From assembly GCA_963762865.1 (NCBI GenBank), contig CAVXNC010000014.1, forward strand, positions 186,001-250,000: a stretch of DNA of 64,000 nt, written 5' to 3'. The stretch is from DATHAP01 sp963762865 (GTDB lineage Bacteria; Actinomycetota; Actinomycetes; JACCUZ01). Every line of letters starts with the position of its first letter. Position 1 is the first letter of the stretch. Below are positions 25,484 through 34,512 of the stretch, piece after piece. The translations under genes and the position numbers were made by a program. The notes below the pieces were generated by a model, which searched no databases, was not told the DNA's origin, and was given only the letters and a program-made list of their open reading frames with translations.

Positions 25484-26172
25484 CCGGCACGACGAGCGCC
25501 ACCGGCCCGAGCAGCCCCACCGATCTCACCGACCTGCTCGACTCGGCCGCCGGCAGCCACCGCGCGACGACGCCCGACGTCGTCGACGCCGACCTGCGGC
25601 GCGGCCGGCGGGCGCTCGCCCAGCGCCGGTGGGGCCGCGTCGGCGCCACGGCGGTGGTGGCGTCGCTGCTCGCGGCCGGTGCCGTAGCTGCGCCCGGCAT
25701 CATCGGCGGCGACAGCACGGACGGGGTCGTCGCGGTGCCGGGGTCGGGCGCCGTGGACCCGCCGAACCCCGGGGTCGACCTGGTCGCGTTCGACGCCGGC
25801 CCGACCCCCAAGCCGCTCTCGCCGGCGGAGATCCCGGACGGCTGGTCCGTCAGCGGCAGCGAGCACGCGCTCGTGCTCGCGCCACCCGGCAACGACACGT
25901 CGCCGGACGACTTCCGCGGCAAGCTGGTCGTCTACCTCGACTCGGGGGTTCCCGGCGAGCCGCTCCCCACGGCGGTCGAGGTCGCCGTCGGCGACCGCAC
26001 CGGCTACGCCATCCGCGCCGACGATTCGGCGCTGCAGGTCTGGGTGCGCCAGCCCGACGGCACCGCGCTGCGCGCCCAGGCGCCGCCGCGGCTCGGCTGG
26101 GACGAGGCGACAGTCGGCCGGTTCCTCGGCGGGGTGCAGGTGAGCGACGCCGCCGTCGCGGGCAAGGGCTGA
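25480..26172 (+). CDS. Single-TM protein, probable regulator partner of the SigE-like factor
   Basis: 230 aa: a Thr/Ser-rich cytoplasmic N-terminus of ~50 residues, a basic stretch RRGRRALAQRRWGR, one TM helix (VGATAVVASLLAAGAVAA), then an exported domain of ~150 residues. I see no zinc-binding HxxxCxxC anti-sigma motif. Topology and the GTGA overlap with the sigma gene suggest an anti-sigma or sensor role, which is inference. No named domain recognised. Confidence 0.68.
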   Translation: MTGTTSATGPSSPTDLTDLLDSAAGSHRATTPDVVDADLRRGRRALAQRRWGRVGATAVVASLLAAGAVAAPGIIGGDSTDGVVAVPGSGAVDPPNPGVDLVAFDAGPTPKPLSPAEIPDGWSVSGSEHALVLAPPGNDTSPDDFRGKLVVYLDSGVPGEPLPTAVEVAVGDRTGYAIRADDSALQVWVRQPDGTALRAQAPPRLGWDEATVGRFLGGVQVSDAAVAGKG

Positions 26173-26186
26173 ACATTGGGGGCGAC

Positions 26187-27096
26187 GTGAACGGCGCACC
26201 GACCACCGGGCGGCTGCGCGAGGTGACCGTCGCGGGACACCCGCTCGCGGTGCGCGAGTGGGGTGCGCCCGACGGGTCGCCGATGCTCTTCTGGCACCCG
26301 CTGGGCACCGTCACCTCCGGCGCCTGGCTGACCGAGCTGGCCCCCACGCTGACCGCGACGTACGGCCTGCGGCTGGTCGCCCTTGACGGACCCGGCTTCG
26401 GCGGCTCGCCAGCCATGGCTCCCGAGGACATGTCCGTCGCGGCAATGGCCGACCTCGCGTGGGGCGTGGCCGACGCGATGGGGCTGGAGCGGCCGGTGCT
26501 GATGGGCCACTCCTGGGGCGGGGTGGTCATGACCTGCGCGGCCGCGCTCCGGCCGGGCGACGTGGCCGCGCTGGTGCTGCTCGACAGCGGGCATCTCGAC
26601 TACGCGGACTACCCGGAGTCGATGCCGGAGCAGTCGCTCGACGACCGCGCGGCCGAGGTCGAGGGCCGGCTGGAGGTGTGGGCAGACCTGGCCGCGCTGC
26701 ACGCCGACGTGGCGGCCGACGTGCGACGACCGGTGACCGGCCTGCTGCTCGACGCCCTCGAGCCGGCGGTGCGTACGCGGCCGGACGGGGCGCTGGTCCC
26801 GGTCGTGGCCGCCCGCACGATGGCCGGGGCGCGCCACGGGATGGTGCGCGAGCGGTGCAGCGACCGTTGGCCGGTGCTCGCCGAGGCCGGCGTGCCGGTC
26901 CTGCTGCTGCTCGCCGACGAGCCGGCCGAGGTGCGCGAACGGAACGCCTCGGCCGCGCCGCGGATGGCGCGCGGCGGTGCCGCAGCTCGACGCCCGGGTC
27001 ATGGCCGGCTGGGGCCACGACCTGATCGGTGACGGCGGGCCCGCGCTCGCCCAGGAGGTCGGCCGGTGGCTGGCGGTCAGCTCGCGGCGTCGGTGA
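26187..27096 (+). CDS. Alpha/beta hydrolase, frameshifted near the 3' end
   Basis: Predicted esterase/hydrolase. GTG 26187 opens NGAPTTGRLREVTVAGHPLA. The nucleophile elbow is GHSWGG, and an oxyanion HPLGTVTSG segment precedes it. The frame as written ends at 27032 in shadow sequence. Deleting one base at about 26973 gives ARMARAVPQLDARVMAGWGHDLIGD and a stop at 27096, about 302 aa, supplying the catalytic histidine (GWGHD). The corrected 3' end overlaps the convergent glnD by 20 nt. Probably part of the sigma-factor operon (14-nt gap). Confidence 0.72.
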
Positions 27097-29485
27097 GCAG
27101 CCGGACCACCTCGCGGGCGGCGCCCTCGTCGAGCGGCAGCCCGTTGGGGTCCTGCAGGTAGAACACGTCGACCGCCTCCGCGCCGAGCGTCACCACCCGG
27201 GCGCCCCGCACGCTGATCCCCATCAGGGCCAGCGCCCGGCCGAGCCGGTAGAGCAGCCCGGTCCGGTCGGCGGCACGCACCTCCACGACGGTCGCCGTCT
27301 CGGAGGCCCCGGGGACCACGTCGACCCGGGGCGCGGGCGGTGCCACGGCAGGAGGGCGGCGGCTGGCGTCGCGCGCGGCCAACCGCTGCGTCAGGTCGAG
27401 CTCGCCGCCGAGCGCCCGCGAGATGTCGGTACGGAGCGCGACCGCTCTGGGCTCGTGCTCCCGGTCGGGCACGACCGTCCAGACGTCGAGCGCCATCCCG
27501 TCCTCGGTGCGAACCTGCGCCGAGCGCACCGAGAGCCGGTGCAGCGCGAGCACGCCGGCGATCGTCGAGAACAGGCCGGTCCGGTCTGGCGCCGCCACGG
27601 TCACCGTCCAGGTGACCGCCTCGTCCGGCTCGGCCAGGACCTCGAGCCGGCCGTTGTCCACCAGCCGCGCCTGGTCCGGCGTGAGCGGCGGCGGTGGCGG
27701 GGCGGGCCGGCCCTCGAGCCGCAGCCCTGCGCGACGTACCAGCTCGTCCACCAGCCCCGCCTTCCACTCGCTCCAGGCCGCGGGGCCGGTGGCCCGCGCG
27801 TCGGCCACCGTCAGGGCCGCCAGCAGCTCCAGCGACGCGTGGTCGCCGACCGCGGCGACGACGGTCTCGGTGGTGGCCGGATCCTCCAGGTCGCGCCGGG
27901 TCGCGGTGTCGACGAGCAGCAGGTGCTGGGCGACCACCAGCTCCAGGGTGTCGACGTCGGCGCCGGCGAAGCCCAGGCGGGCGGCGACCGTCCGGGCGAG
28001 CCGGGCGCCGGCGGCGCTGTGGTCGACGCCCTCGGACTCCGAGCCCTTGCCGACGTCGTGCAGCAGCGCCCCCACGAGCAGCAGGTCGGGGCGCGACACC
28101 TCGCGCACCAGCGGCGCTGCCTGGACGGCTGCCTCGAGCAGGTGCCGGTCGACGCTGAAACGGTGGACGGCGTTTCGCTGCGGGCGGTGCCGGACCAGGT
28201 CCCACTCCGGCAGCAGGCGGGCCAGCAGCCCGGCCTGGTCGAGCGCCTCCCAGACCGGGACCAGCTGCGGCCCGGCGCCGAGCAGGTCGACGAGGAGCTG
28301 GCGGGCGTTCTCCGGCCAGGGCTCGGGCAGCGGCGGTGCGTCGGCGACCAGGCGGTCCACCGAGCTGGCCGACAGGGGGAGCCCGGCGCGAGCGGCGCGG
28401 GCCGCCATCCGCAGCACGAGCAGCGGGTCGGAGCGCGGGTCGGCCTGCGCCGTGAGGACGGCCTCGCCGTCGTGCTCGGCCAGCCCGGGGCCGAGCAGCC
28501 GCAGCACCGGCTTGCGGCCGCGGACGAACCGGGAGCGCTGCGGCCGGGTCGCCTGCAGCGCCCGCCGCCAGGTCACGTCGGCGGCGTGCGTCACGGTCGC
28601 CGCGGCCCCGCCGACGGTGCGCAGCAGGTCGTCGGCGTCGCCGAGCCCCAGCAGCCCCGCCACGGCGTCCTGCTCCTGCTGCACGAGCACGTTGGACGAG
28701 CGACCGGTGACGACCTGCAGGGCGTCGCGCACGTCGGCGAGAGTGCGTACGGCGTCGTCGGCCGCCCGGTGCGGCCGGTCGGCTACCCACGAGGCGGCCA
28801 CCGCCCGCAGGCTCACCAGGTCGCGCAGCCCGCCGCGGCCCTCCTTGAGGTCGGGCTCGAGGTCGTGGCGCAGGTCGCCGTGCGTGGCACCGCGCTCGTC
28901 CCACATCTCGCGCAGCTCGGGCAACCGGCGCCGGGCCGAGGCACGCCAGTCGGCGAGCACGCTGGAGCGCAGCCGGCCCACCAGCGACGACTCGCCGGCC
29001 ACCGGCCGGGCGTCCAGCAGGCCGAGCAGGACCGCCAGGTCGGCGCTGGCCAGCCGCCTCGCCTCGTCGAAGGTGCGGACGCTGTGGTCCAGCCGCACCC
29101 CGCTGTCCCAGACCGGGTACCAGACCTTGTCGGCGAGCGCGGCCACGCCCGCCAGGTCGTCGCGGTCGGCGTGCAGCAGCAGCAGGTCGAGGTCGCTGCC
29201 CGGTGACAGCTCCCCCCTGCCGTAGCCGCCCACCGCCACCAGGGCTGCCCGGGACGGCGCGACCCCGGTGTCCGAGCAGGCCGTGGTGAAGACCTGACGC
29301 AGCCACGAGTCGGTCAGGGCGGCGAGCCCGCGGCGGCGCAGCTGGCCGCCGGTGCCCGGCGCCGGGAGCTGGTCGAGCAGCTCCCGCCGCCGGGCCGCGT
29401 AGTCCGCGGCGGAGGCGGACGGTGCTACCTCGCCCGCCCGCCCCGCGGTGGCATCGGCGTCAGAGCGCGTCGACGCCACGGTCAC
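27077..29485 (-). CDS. glnD: PII nucleotidyltransferase/nucleotidyl-removing enzyme GlnD
   Basis: Bifunctional sensor that modifies the PII protein according to glutamine. 802 aa: nucleotidyltransferase motif GGYGRGELSPGSDLDLLLL (~residues 87-105), HD domain LLVGALLHDVGKG, and two C-terminal ACT domains (VTVAAPDRTGLFSTIAGVLA; VEVRAADRTGLLYRLGRALA). In actinobacteria the modification of PII is adenylylation rather than uridylylation, known from relatives. GTG start 29485 lies inside the last codons of glnB (26-nt overlap). Confidence 0.93.
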   Translation of the reverse strand: MTVASTRSDADATAGRAGEVAPSASAADYAARRRELLDQLPAPGTGGQLRRRGLAALTDSWLRQVFTTACSDTGVAPSRAALVAVGGYGRGELSPGSDLDLLLLHADRDDLAGVAALADKVWYPVWDSGVRLDHSVRTFDEARRLASADLAVLLGLLDARPVAGESSLVGRLRSSVLADWRASARRRLPELREMWDERGATHGDLRHDLEPDLKEGRGGLRDLVSLRAVAASWVADRPHRAADDAVRTLADVRDALQVVTGRSSNVLVQQEQDAVAGLLGLGDADDLLRTVGGAAATVTHAADVTWRRALQATRPQRSRFVRGRKPVLRLLGPGLAEHDGEAVLTAQADPRSDPLLVLRMAARAARAGLPLSASSVDRLVADAPPLPEPWPENARQLLVDLLGAGPQLVPVWEALDQAGLLARLLPEWDLVRHRPQRNAVHRFSVDRHLLEAAVQAAPLVREVSRPDLLLVGALLHDVGKGSESEGVDHSAAGARLARTVAARLGFAGADVDTLELVVAQHLLLVDTATRRDLEDPATTETVVAAVGDHASLELLAALTVADARATGPAAWSEWKAGLVDELVRRAGLRLEGRPAPPPPPLTPDQARLVDNGRLEVLAEPDEAVTWTVTVAAPDRTGLFSTIAGVLALHRLSVRSAQVRTEDGMALDVWTVVPDREHEPRAVALRTDISRALGGELDLTQRLAARDASRRPPAVAPPAPRVDVVPGASETATVVEVRAADRTGLLYRLGRALALMGISVRGARVVTLGAEAVDVFYLQDPNGLPLDEGAAREVVRLLTDAAS

Positions 29486-29798
29486 CAGTGCGGACCCGGA
29501 CGACCGTCTCGACCGGTGTGGACCAGACCTTGCCGTCCCCGATGCGACCGGTCTGCGCGCTCTTCACCACGACCTCGATCACGTCGTCGGCGTCCGCGTC
29601 GTCGACCAGGACCTCGAGCCGCACCTTCGGGACCAGGTCGACGGTGTACTCCGCGCCCCGGTAGACCTCGGTGTGACCCTTCTGCCGGCCGTAGCCGCTG
29701 GCCTCGGTCACCGTGATGCCGTGCACCCCGAAGGACTCCAGCGCGTTCTTCACGTCGTCGAGCTTGAACGGCTTGATGACGGCGGTGATGAGCTTCAT
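29460..29798 (-). CDS. glnB: PII nitrogen-regulatory protein
   Basis: 112-aa PII trimer subunit (GlnB/GlnK). The T-loop is intact with the modified tyrosine: GHTEVYRGAEYTVDLVPK. The C-terminal signature TGRIGDGKVW is present. ATG start 29798 (MKLITAVIKPFKLDDVKNAL); the longer frame upstream lacks support. Sits between amtB and glnD, where it likely blocks AmtB and reports nitrogen status; GlnK is the alternative name. Confidence 0.95.
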   Translation of the reverse strand: MKLITAVIKPFKLDDVKNALESFGVHGITVTEASGYGRQKGHTEVYRGAEYTVDLVPKVRLEVLVDDADADDVIEVVVKSAQTGRIGDGKVWSTPVETVVRVRTGDRGVDAL

Positions 29799-29847
29799 CG
29801 GAGCCCCCTCGGAAGTGCGAGCTGGTGAGCAGTTTCGTGGGGATGCT

Positions 29848-31182
29848 TCATGCGTCCACCTTCTCCTTCGTGGTGCCGACACCGGCACCCGTGTGGAAGC
29901 CGCTCCCCGTGAAGGACCCGAGCTCGTAGGCCGACTCGGCGTGCGTCCTGAGGTCGACGCCGGTCACCTCGGACTCGGCGTCGAGGCGGAAGCCGATCGT
30001 CTTTTCGATGACGGTCCCGATGACGTAGGCCAGGACGAACGAGAAGACGAGCACTGCACCGGCCGCGACGGCCTGCCGCCACAGCTGGTCGACGCCGCCG
30101 CCGTAGAGCAGTCCGTCGACACCGGCCGGCGCGGCCGAGGTGCCGAGGATGCCGATCAGCAGGGTGCCGGCGATGCCGCCGACGAGGTGGACGCCCACGA
30201 CGTCCAGCGAGTCGTCGTACCCCCACTTGAACTTCAGGCTGACGGCGAGGGCGCACAGCACGCCGGCGATGGCGCCGACGAGGATGGCGCCCACCGGGTT
30301 GACCGCCGAGCACGCCGGGGTGATGGCCACCAGGCCGGCGACGACACCGGAGGCCGCACCCAGGGAGGTGGCGTGCCCGTCCCGGATCCGCTCCGTCGCG
30401 CACCACGCCAGCGACGCAGCTGCGGTGGCCACGAGGGTGTTCATCCAGGCGACGGCGGCGATGTCACCGGCACCCAGCGCCGAGCCGGCGTTGAAGCCGA
30501 ACCAGCCGAACCAGAGCAGCCCCGCGCCGATCATCACCAGCGTCAGGTTGTGCGGCCGCAGCGCCTCCTTGCCGAAGCCGATGCGCTTGCCGAGCACCAG
30601 CGCGAGCGCCAGGCCGGCGGCACCGGCGTTGATGTGGACCGCGGTGCCCCCGGCGAAGTCGATCGCCTTGAGGTCGTTGGCGATCCAGCCGCCGACCTCG
30701 GCGGTGTAGCCGTCGAACGAGAAGACCCAGTGCGCGACCGGGAAGTAGACGACCGTCGCCCAGACACCGGCGAAGACCATCCACGACCCGAACTTCGCCC
30801 GGTCGGCGATGGCGCCACTGATCAGCGCGACGGTGATGATGGCGAAGACGGCCTGGAAGCCGACGAAGGCGAGCGGCGGGATGCCGGCCGCCTCGCCCTC
30901 CACGCCGCCGAGCGGGGCGGCGGAGAGCAGGCCCTTGAGGCCGACGAAGTCGAGGTTGCCGAGCAGGCCACCACCGACGTCGTCGCCGAACGAGAGCGAG
31001 TAGCCGTAGAGCACCCACAGGACGCTGATCAGCCCCAGGGCCCCGAAGCTCATCATCATCATGTTGAGCACGCTCTTGGCTCGGACCATGCCCCCGTAGA
31101 AGAGGGCGAGGCCGGGCGTCATGAGCAGCACGAGCGCGGCGCTCGTGAGGACCCAGGCGGTGTCGCCTGAACTCGGTGTCAC
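29848..31182 (-). CDS. amtB: Ammonium transporter AmtB
   Basis: 444-aa, 11-TM channel for NH4+/NH3. Signature ADRAKFGSWMVFAGVWATVV, twin-histidine regions FAGGTAVHINAGAAGLAL and VVGVHLVGGIAGTLL are visible. GTG start 31182 with an AGGAGG 7 nt upstream. The C-terminus (FTGSGFHTGAGVGTTKEKVDA) is a short cytosolic tail. The first gene of amtB-glnB-glnD; two GlnR-type boxes sit upstream, fitting nitrogen-limitation induction. Confidence 0.95.
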   Translation of the reverse strand: MTPSSGDTAWVLTSAALVLLMTPGLALFYGGMVRAKSVLNMMMMSFGALGLISVLWVLYGYSLSFGDDVGGGLLGNLDFVGLKGLLSAAPLGGVEGEAAGIPPLAFVGFQAVFAIITVALISGAIADRAKFGSWMVFAGVWATVVYFPVAHWVFSFDGYTAEVGGWIANDLKAIDFAGGTAVHINAGAAGLALALVLGKRIGFGKEALRPHNLTLVMIGAGLLWFGWFGFNAGSALGAGDIAAVAWMNTLVATAAASLAWCATERIRDGHATSLGAASGVVAGLVAITPACSAVNPVGAILVGAIAGVLCALAVSLKFKWGYDDSLDVVGVHLVGGIAGTLLIGILGTSAAPAGVDGLLYGGGVDQLWRQAVAAGAVLVFSFVLAYVIGTVIEKTIGFRLDAESEVTGVDLRTHAESAYELGSFTGSGFHTGAGVGTTKEKVDA

Positions 31183-31258
31183 GAAATGCCTCCTAGAGGG
31201 GACGGGAGAACCTGTCCCGAAGGCTCGTGCGCGGCGGTTTCACCGGCTCACTCCGCAG

Positions 31259-31305
31259 GTTTCGCGCGTGTGACGTTTGACCGGGCTGCGTTACGTCGAG
31301 GTAAC
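31259..31305 (-). promoter_or_regulatory. Two GlnR-type boxes upstream of amtB
   Basis: On the minus strand: GTTAC-n6-GTAAC (31305-31290) and GTCAC-n6-GAAAC (31274-31259), both fitting the actinobacterial GlnR half-site pattern gTnAC-n6-GnAAC. Centres are 31 bp apart, about three helical turns, and lie ~85-115 nt before the amtB start. GlnR binding is inferred from the pattern and the gene it precedes. Confidence 0.68.
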
Positions 31306-31314
31306 GCAGCCCGG
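31281..31314 (-). terminator. 14-bp perfect inverted repeat, terminator candidate after decarboxylase
   Basis: CCGGGCTGCGTTAC (31281-31294), 6-nt loop, and its exact complement at 31301-31314. It lies 20 nt past the stop of the minus-strand decarboxylase gene. It also contains the first GlnR-type box, so it may serve both roles. No U-tract. Confidence 0.5.
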
Positions 31315-31334
31315 AAAACGCGTCGCCGTCCGCA

Positions 31335-32819
31335 TCACGAGACCCGCGCCGCCACCAGGTCGTCACCGATGCGAAGTACCGCAGCCACCATCCCGTCGAC
31401 GTCGGCGTCGGCCGTGCGCGGGTTGATGAAGCAGGGCCGGATCACGTACTTCCCGTCGACCAGGGTCGGGCTCGGCACGAAGGGCGTCTCGACGTGCAGC
31501 CGCCGGACGAGGGCCCGGTTGAGGGTGTCGAGGTCCGGCTCGTCGAGCCCGTCGGGGGCGTAGCGGAACGAGCAGATGGACAGCTGCGCGTCGCTGGTCA
31601 GCTCGAGCGAGGCGTGCGCCCGGACCAGCTCGGCGACCCGCCGGGCCTGGTCGTCGTGGCGGACGACCCGGTCCCGCAGCCCGTCGAGGCCGATCTCGTG
31701 CAGGGCGGCCCAGACGACCATCCCGCGAGCCGGCGCGGACAGGTCGAGGCTCCAGTCGTGGTACGGCACACCCATGGCCGCCCACGGGGAGCTGGCCTCG
31801 GTGACGTCGTCGAACGCGCCCTCGATGTAGTCGCTCGGCTCCCCCGTGAAGGTCCTGCCCAGCACCGCGCTGTCGCGGACGAAGGTCGCACCGACGCCGG
31901 TGGGGACGGTCAGCCACTTGTGCGCGTCGACCACCCACGAGTCCGCCCGGTCCACACCGGCGTAACGGTCGGCGAGCCGCGGGTCGAGCCGGCCGAAGAG
32001 CCCGTAGGCGCCGTCGACGTGCAGCCAGGCGCCGTGTGTCTCGGCGATGTCGGCGAGCGCCGCGATGTCGTCGATGGCACCCGTGTTGGTGGTGCCTGCC
32101 ACGGCGACGACAGCGATCGGCACAACGCCCGCCGCCACGTCGGTCTCGACCGCATGCCGCAGCGCGTCGACGTCGACCCGCTGCCGGTCGTCGACCGGGA
32201 CCATGGCGACCGCGGTCCGGCCGAGGCCGAGGACACCGGCCGACTTGAGCATGCAGTGGTGCATCTCGACGCTGCCGTAGATGCGACCGGCCGGCAGGTC
32301 CCGCAGGCCGTCGCGCGCGGGGTCGTGGCCGATGCGCTCGTACGCCCTCTGGCGGGCCGCTCCGAGCGCCAGCAGGTTGGCCACCGAGCCGCTGCTGGAG
32401 AAGACGCCCTGGATGCCGGCCGGCAGGTCGCACGCCTCGGCCAGCCAGCGAAGCGCCACCTCCTCGAGGAGGTTGCCGGTGTGGCCGAGGTAGCGCTGCG
32501 TCGCGGTGAAGGTCGCAGCCAGCCGGGCGACCGCCGGGACGACGGTGGAGCCGGTCGTGATCCAGCCCCAGAAGCCGGGCGAGCTCATCCGCATCGAGTC
32601 CGGGATCACCGTGTCGGCGAGGACCCCGAGGGTGCCGGCCGCGCCGGCGCCCTGCTGCGGCAGCGGGGTGTCGAGCACCTTCCGCCAGGGCGCGTCGGCC
32701 CCGGCGGTCGTGCCCGTGGCGGGCGCAGCCAGGTGCGCCTCGAGGGAGGGGACGACGAGGGCCAACGCCTCGGCCAGGCCGGCGGTGCGCGCCGCGTCGG
32801 TGGGGTGGGTGCTGGTCAC
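31335..32819 (-). CDS. PLP-dependent amino-acid decarboxylase family protein
   Basis: Group II (aromatic-L-amino-acid/glutamate-type) decarboxylase of 494 aa from GTG 32819. Motifs: GVFSSSGSVANLLAL (phosphate-binding), HVDGAYGLFGRL (PLP Asp) and WVVDAHKWLTVP with the Schiff-base lysine. Substrate not assignable; candidates are aromatic amino acids or L-2,4-diaminobutyrate. Start is chosen after the ftsY region because the longer frame overlaps ftsY; its ribosome-binding site is weak. It stands between ftsY and the nitrogen operon and is probably separately transcribed. Confidence 0.82.
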   Translation of the reverse strand: MTSTHPTDAARTAGLAEALALVVPSLEAHLAAPATGTTAGADAPWRKVLDTPLPQQGAGAAGTLGVLADTVIPDSMRMSSPGFWGWITTGSTVVPAVARLAATFTATQRYLGHTGNLLEEVALRWLAEACDLPAGIQGVFSSSGSVANLLALGAARQRAYERIGHDPARDGLRDLPAGRIYGSVEMHHCMLKSAGVLGLGRTAVAMVPVDDRQRVDVDALRHAVETDVAAGVVPIAVVAVAGTTNTGAIDDIAALADIAETHGAWLHVDGAYGLFGRLDPRLADRYAGVDRADSWVVDAHKWLTVPTGVGATFVRDSAVLGRTFTGEPSDYIEGAFDDVTEASSPWAAMGVPYHDWSLDLSAPARGMVVWAALHEIGLDGLRDRVVRHDDQARRVAELVRAHASLELTSDAQLSICSFRYAPDGLDEPDLDTLNRALVRRLHVETPFVPSPTLVDGKYVIRPCFINPRTADADVDGMVAAVLRIGDDLVAARVS

Positions 32820-32865
32820 GACCAGATCGTGCCAGCGCGCACCGTCAGGCGACAGGTGGAAGCCG

Positions 32866-34014
32866 TCAGTCGGCGAGGAGAGCGTCGACGAACGCCTCGG
32901 GCTCGAAGGGCGCCAGGTCGTCGGGGCCCTCCCCCAGGCCGACCAGCTTGACCGGCACGCCGAGCTCCCGTTGGACGGCCACGACGATGCCGCCCTTCGC
33001 GGTGCCGTCGAGCTTGGTGAGGACGATGCCGGTGACATCGACGACTTCAGCGAACACCCGGGCCTGGACGAGCCCGTTCTGCCCCGTGGTGGCGTCGAGC
33101 ACGAGGAGGACCTCGTCGACCGGACCCTGCTTCTCGACGACCCGCTTGACCTTGCCGAGCTCGTCCATCAGCCCGACCTTGTTCTGCAGCCGACCGGCGG
33201 TGTCGACCACCACGACGTCGTAGTCGCCGTCCGCGCCCCGCTTGACCGCGTCGAACGCGACGCTGGCCGGGTCGCCGCCCTCGGGTCCGCGCACGACAGG
33301 GGCCCCGACCCGCTCCCCCCATGTCTGCAGCTGGTCGGCCGCGGCGGCCCGGAACGTGTCGGCCGCGCCGAGCAGGACCGTGCGCCCGTCCGCGACCAGC
33401 ACGCGCGCCAGCTTGCCGACCGATGTCGTCTTCCCGGTCCCGTTGACCCCGACGACGAGCACGACAGCGGGCCGGCCGTCGGTGCCGACGGTCTTCAGCG
33501 ACCGGTCCAGAGCCGGGTCGACCAGCGCGAGCAGCTCCTCACGCAAGAGGCCGCGGGCCGACTCGGTGTCCCCGCTCGCGCCCATCCGCTCGCGCAGCCG
33601 GCCGACCAGCTCCTGGGTCGGGCCGACGCCGACGTCGGCGGTGAGCAGGACCTCCTCGACCTCCTCCCAGGTCGCCTCGTCGAGCTTGTCGCGCGAGAGC
33701 AGGCCGAGGAGGCCACGGCCCAGGGAGCGCTGGCCGGCCAGCCGGGAACGCAGCCGGGCCAGCCGTCCGGCCGACGGCTCGGGCGTCTCGACCGGCGGTG
33801 CCGTGGGGGCTGCCTGGCCGGTGGGGGCAGCGGGCGCCTCGGGGGTGAGGACCTTCACGTCGCCGCTCGGGGTGTCGACCCGCTCCGTCGTCGGCTCGGT
33901 GAGCGGCGGGAGCGCGGCCTTGCGCGGGCGGCGGCGCAGCAGGGCGGTGCCGGCCAGCGCCAGCACGACGACGGCGGCGACAGCGATGACGACGACGAGG
34001 GTGAGGGTGTCCAT
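32866..34014 (-). CDS. ftsY: Signal recognition particle receptor FtsY
   Basis: 382 aa. An N-terminal TM helix (LVVVIAVAAVVVLALAGTALL) is followed by a Pro/Ala linker to ~residue 80 and the NG GTPase domain: GVNGTGKTTSVGKLA, ADTFRAAAADQLQTW, VVDTAGRLQNKVGLMDEL, TKLDGTAKGG. The TM anchor replaces the acidic A domain of E. coli. Docks the Ffh-ribosome complex at the membrane. Confidence 0.95.
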   Translation of the reverse strand: MDTLTLVVVIAVAAVVVLALAGTALLRRRPRKAALPPLTEPTTERVDTPSGDVKVLTPEAPAAPTGQAAPTAPPVETPEPSAGRLARLRSRLAGQRSLGRGLLGLLSRDKLDEATWEEVEEVLLTADVGVGPTQELVGRLRERMGASGDTESARGLLREELLALVDPALDRSLKTVGTDGRPAVVLVVGVNGTGKTTSVGKLARVLVADGRTVLLGAADTFRAAAADQLQTWGERVGAPVVRGPEGGDPASVAFDAVKRGADGDYDVVVVDTAGRLQNKVGLMDELGKVKRVVEKQGPVDEVLLVLDATTGQNGLVQARVFAEVVDVTGIVLTKLDGTAKGGIVVAVQRELGVPVKLVGLGEGPDDLAPFEPEAFVDALLAD

Positions 34015-34105
34015 CAGGGCCCAGTCTCCCAGGCCTCCTGGGCGGCGCGGACCGCCGGGGCGGCGGCGCTGCCCGCTGGTGTCAGGTGGTGGTCAGCGCA
34101 GATGG

Positions 34106-34390
34106 TCAGCGCCGGCCGGCGCCGACCAGGGTCCGGGCGCCCCGCCGCAGCCAGACCTCGACCCGCTCGAAGCGGTCGCTCATGGCCCGCGACTTCTCCG
34201 GCGTCGACAGCACGCCGAGCGGCGGGCCCTCGCCGGGGTCGACCCGGTCGGCGACCGAGGCCACGGCGTCGGTGAGCCGCTCGCTGTGCGGGACCGGGAC
34301 CCGGCGACCGCGGTAGGGGTAGGCGACGAATCCGACGACGAGGAGGGCCACGAGGCCGAGGACGACATGGGCAGTGAGCAGCTCGGTCAC
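34106..34390 (-). CDS. Small single-TM protein between ftsY and smc
   Basis: 94 aa from GTG 34390: an N-terminal TM helix (AHVVLGLVALLVVGFVAYPY) then ~65 soluble, basic residues (RRVPVPHSERLTDAVASVAD ... VWLRRGARTLVGAGRR). A GGAAGG lies upstream. I do not recognise a family. Position between smc (123 nt) and ftsY (91 nt) suggests a conserved actinobacterial hypothetical. Confidence 0.6.
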   Translation of the reverse strand: MTELLTAHVVLGLVALLVVGFVAYPYRGRRVPVPHSERLTDAVASVADRVDPGEGPPLGVLSTPEKSRAMSDRFERVEVWLRRGARTLVGAGRR

Positions 34391-34512
34391 AACAAGGTCG
34401 CCTTCCCGGGACGGATCGGACGAAACGTCACCATCGAGGGTACGGCCGGGGTGCCCGCACAACGTCACCGCAGGTGGCTCGGCGTGTCGCGGCGGCCCGA
34501 GGTCGGGCGTCG

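Noticed and set aside
26004..29306. 1100-codon open frame offset from glnD
   Set aside because: Arg/Ala/Gly-rich shadow overlapping glnD and the hydrolase; no motif.
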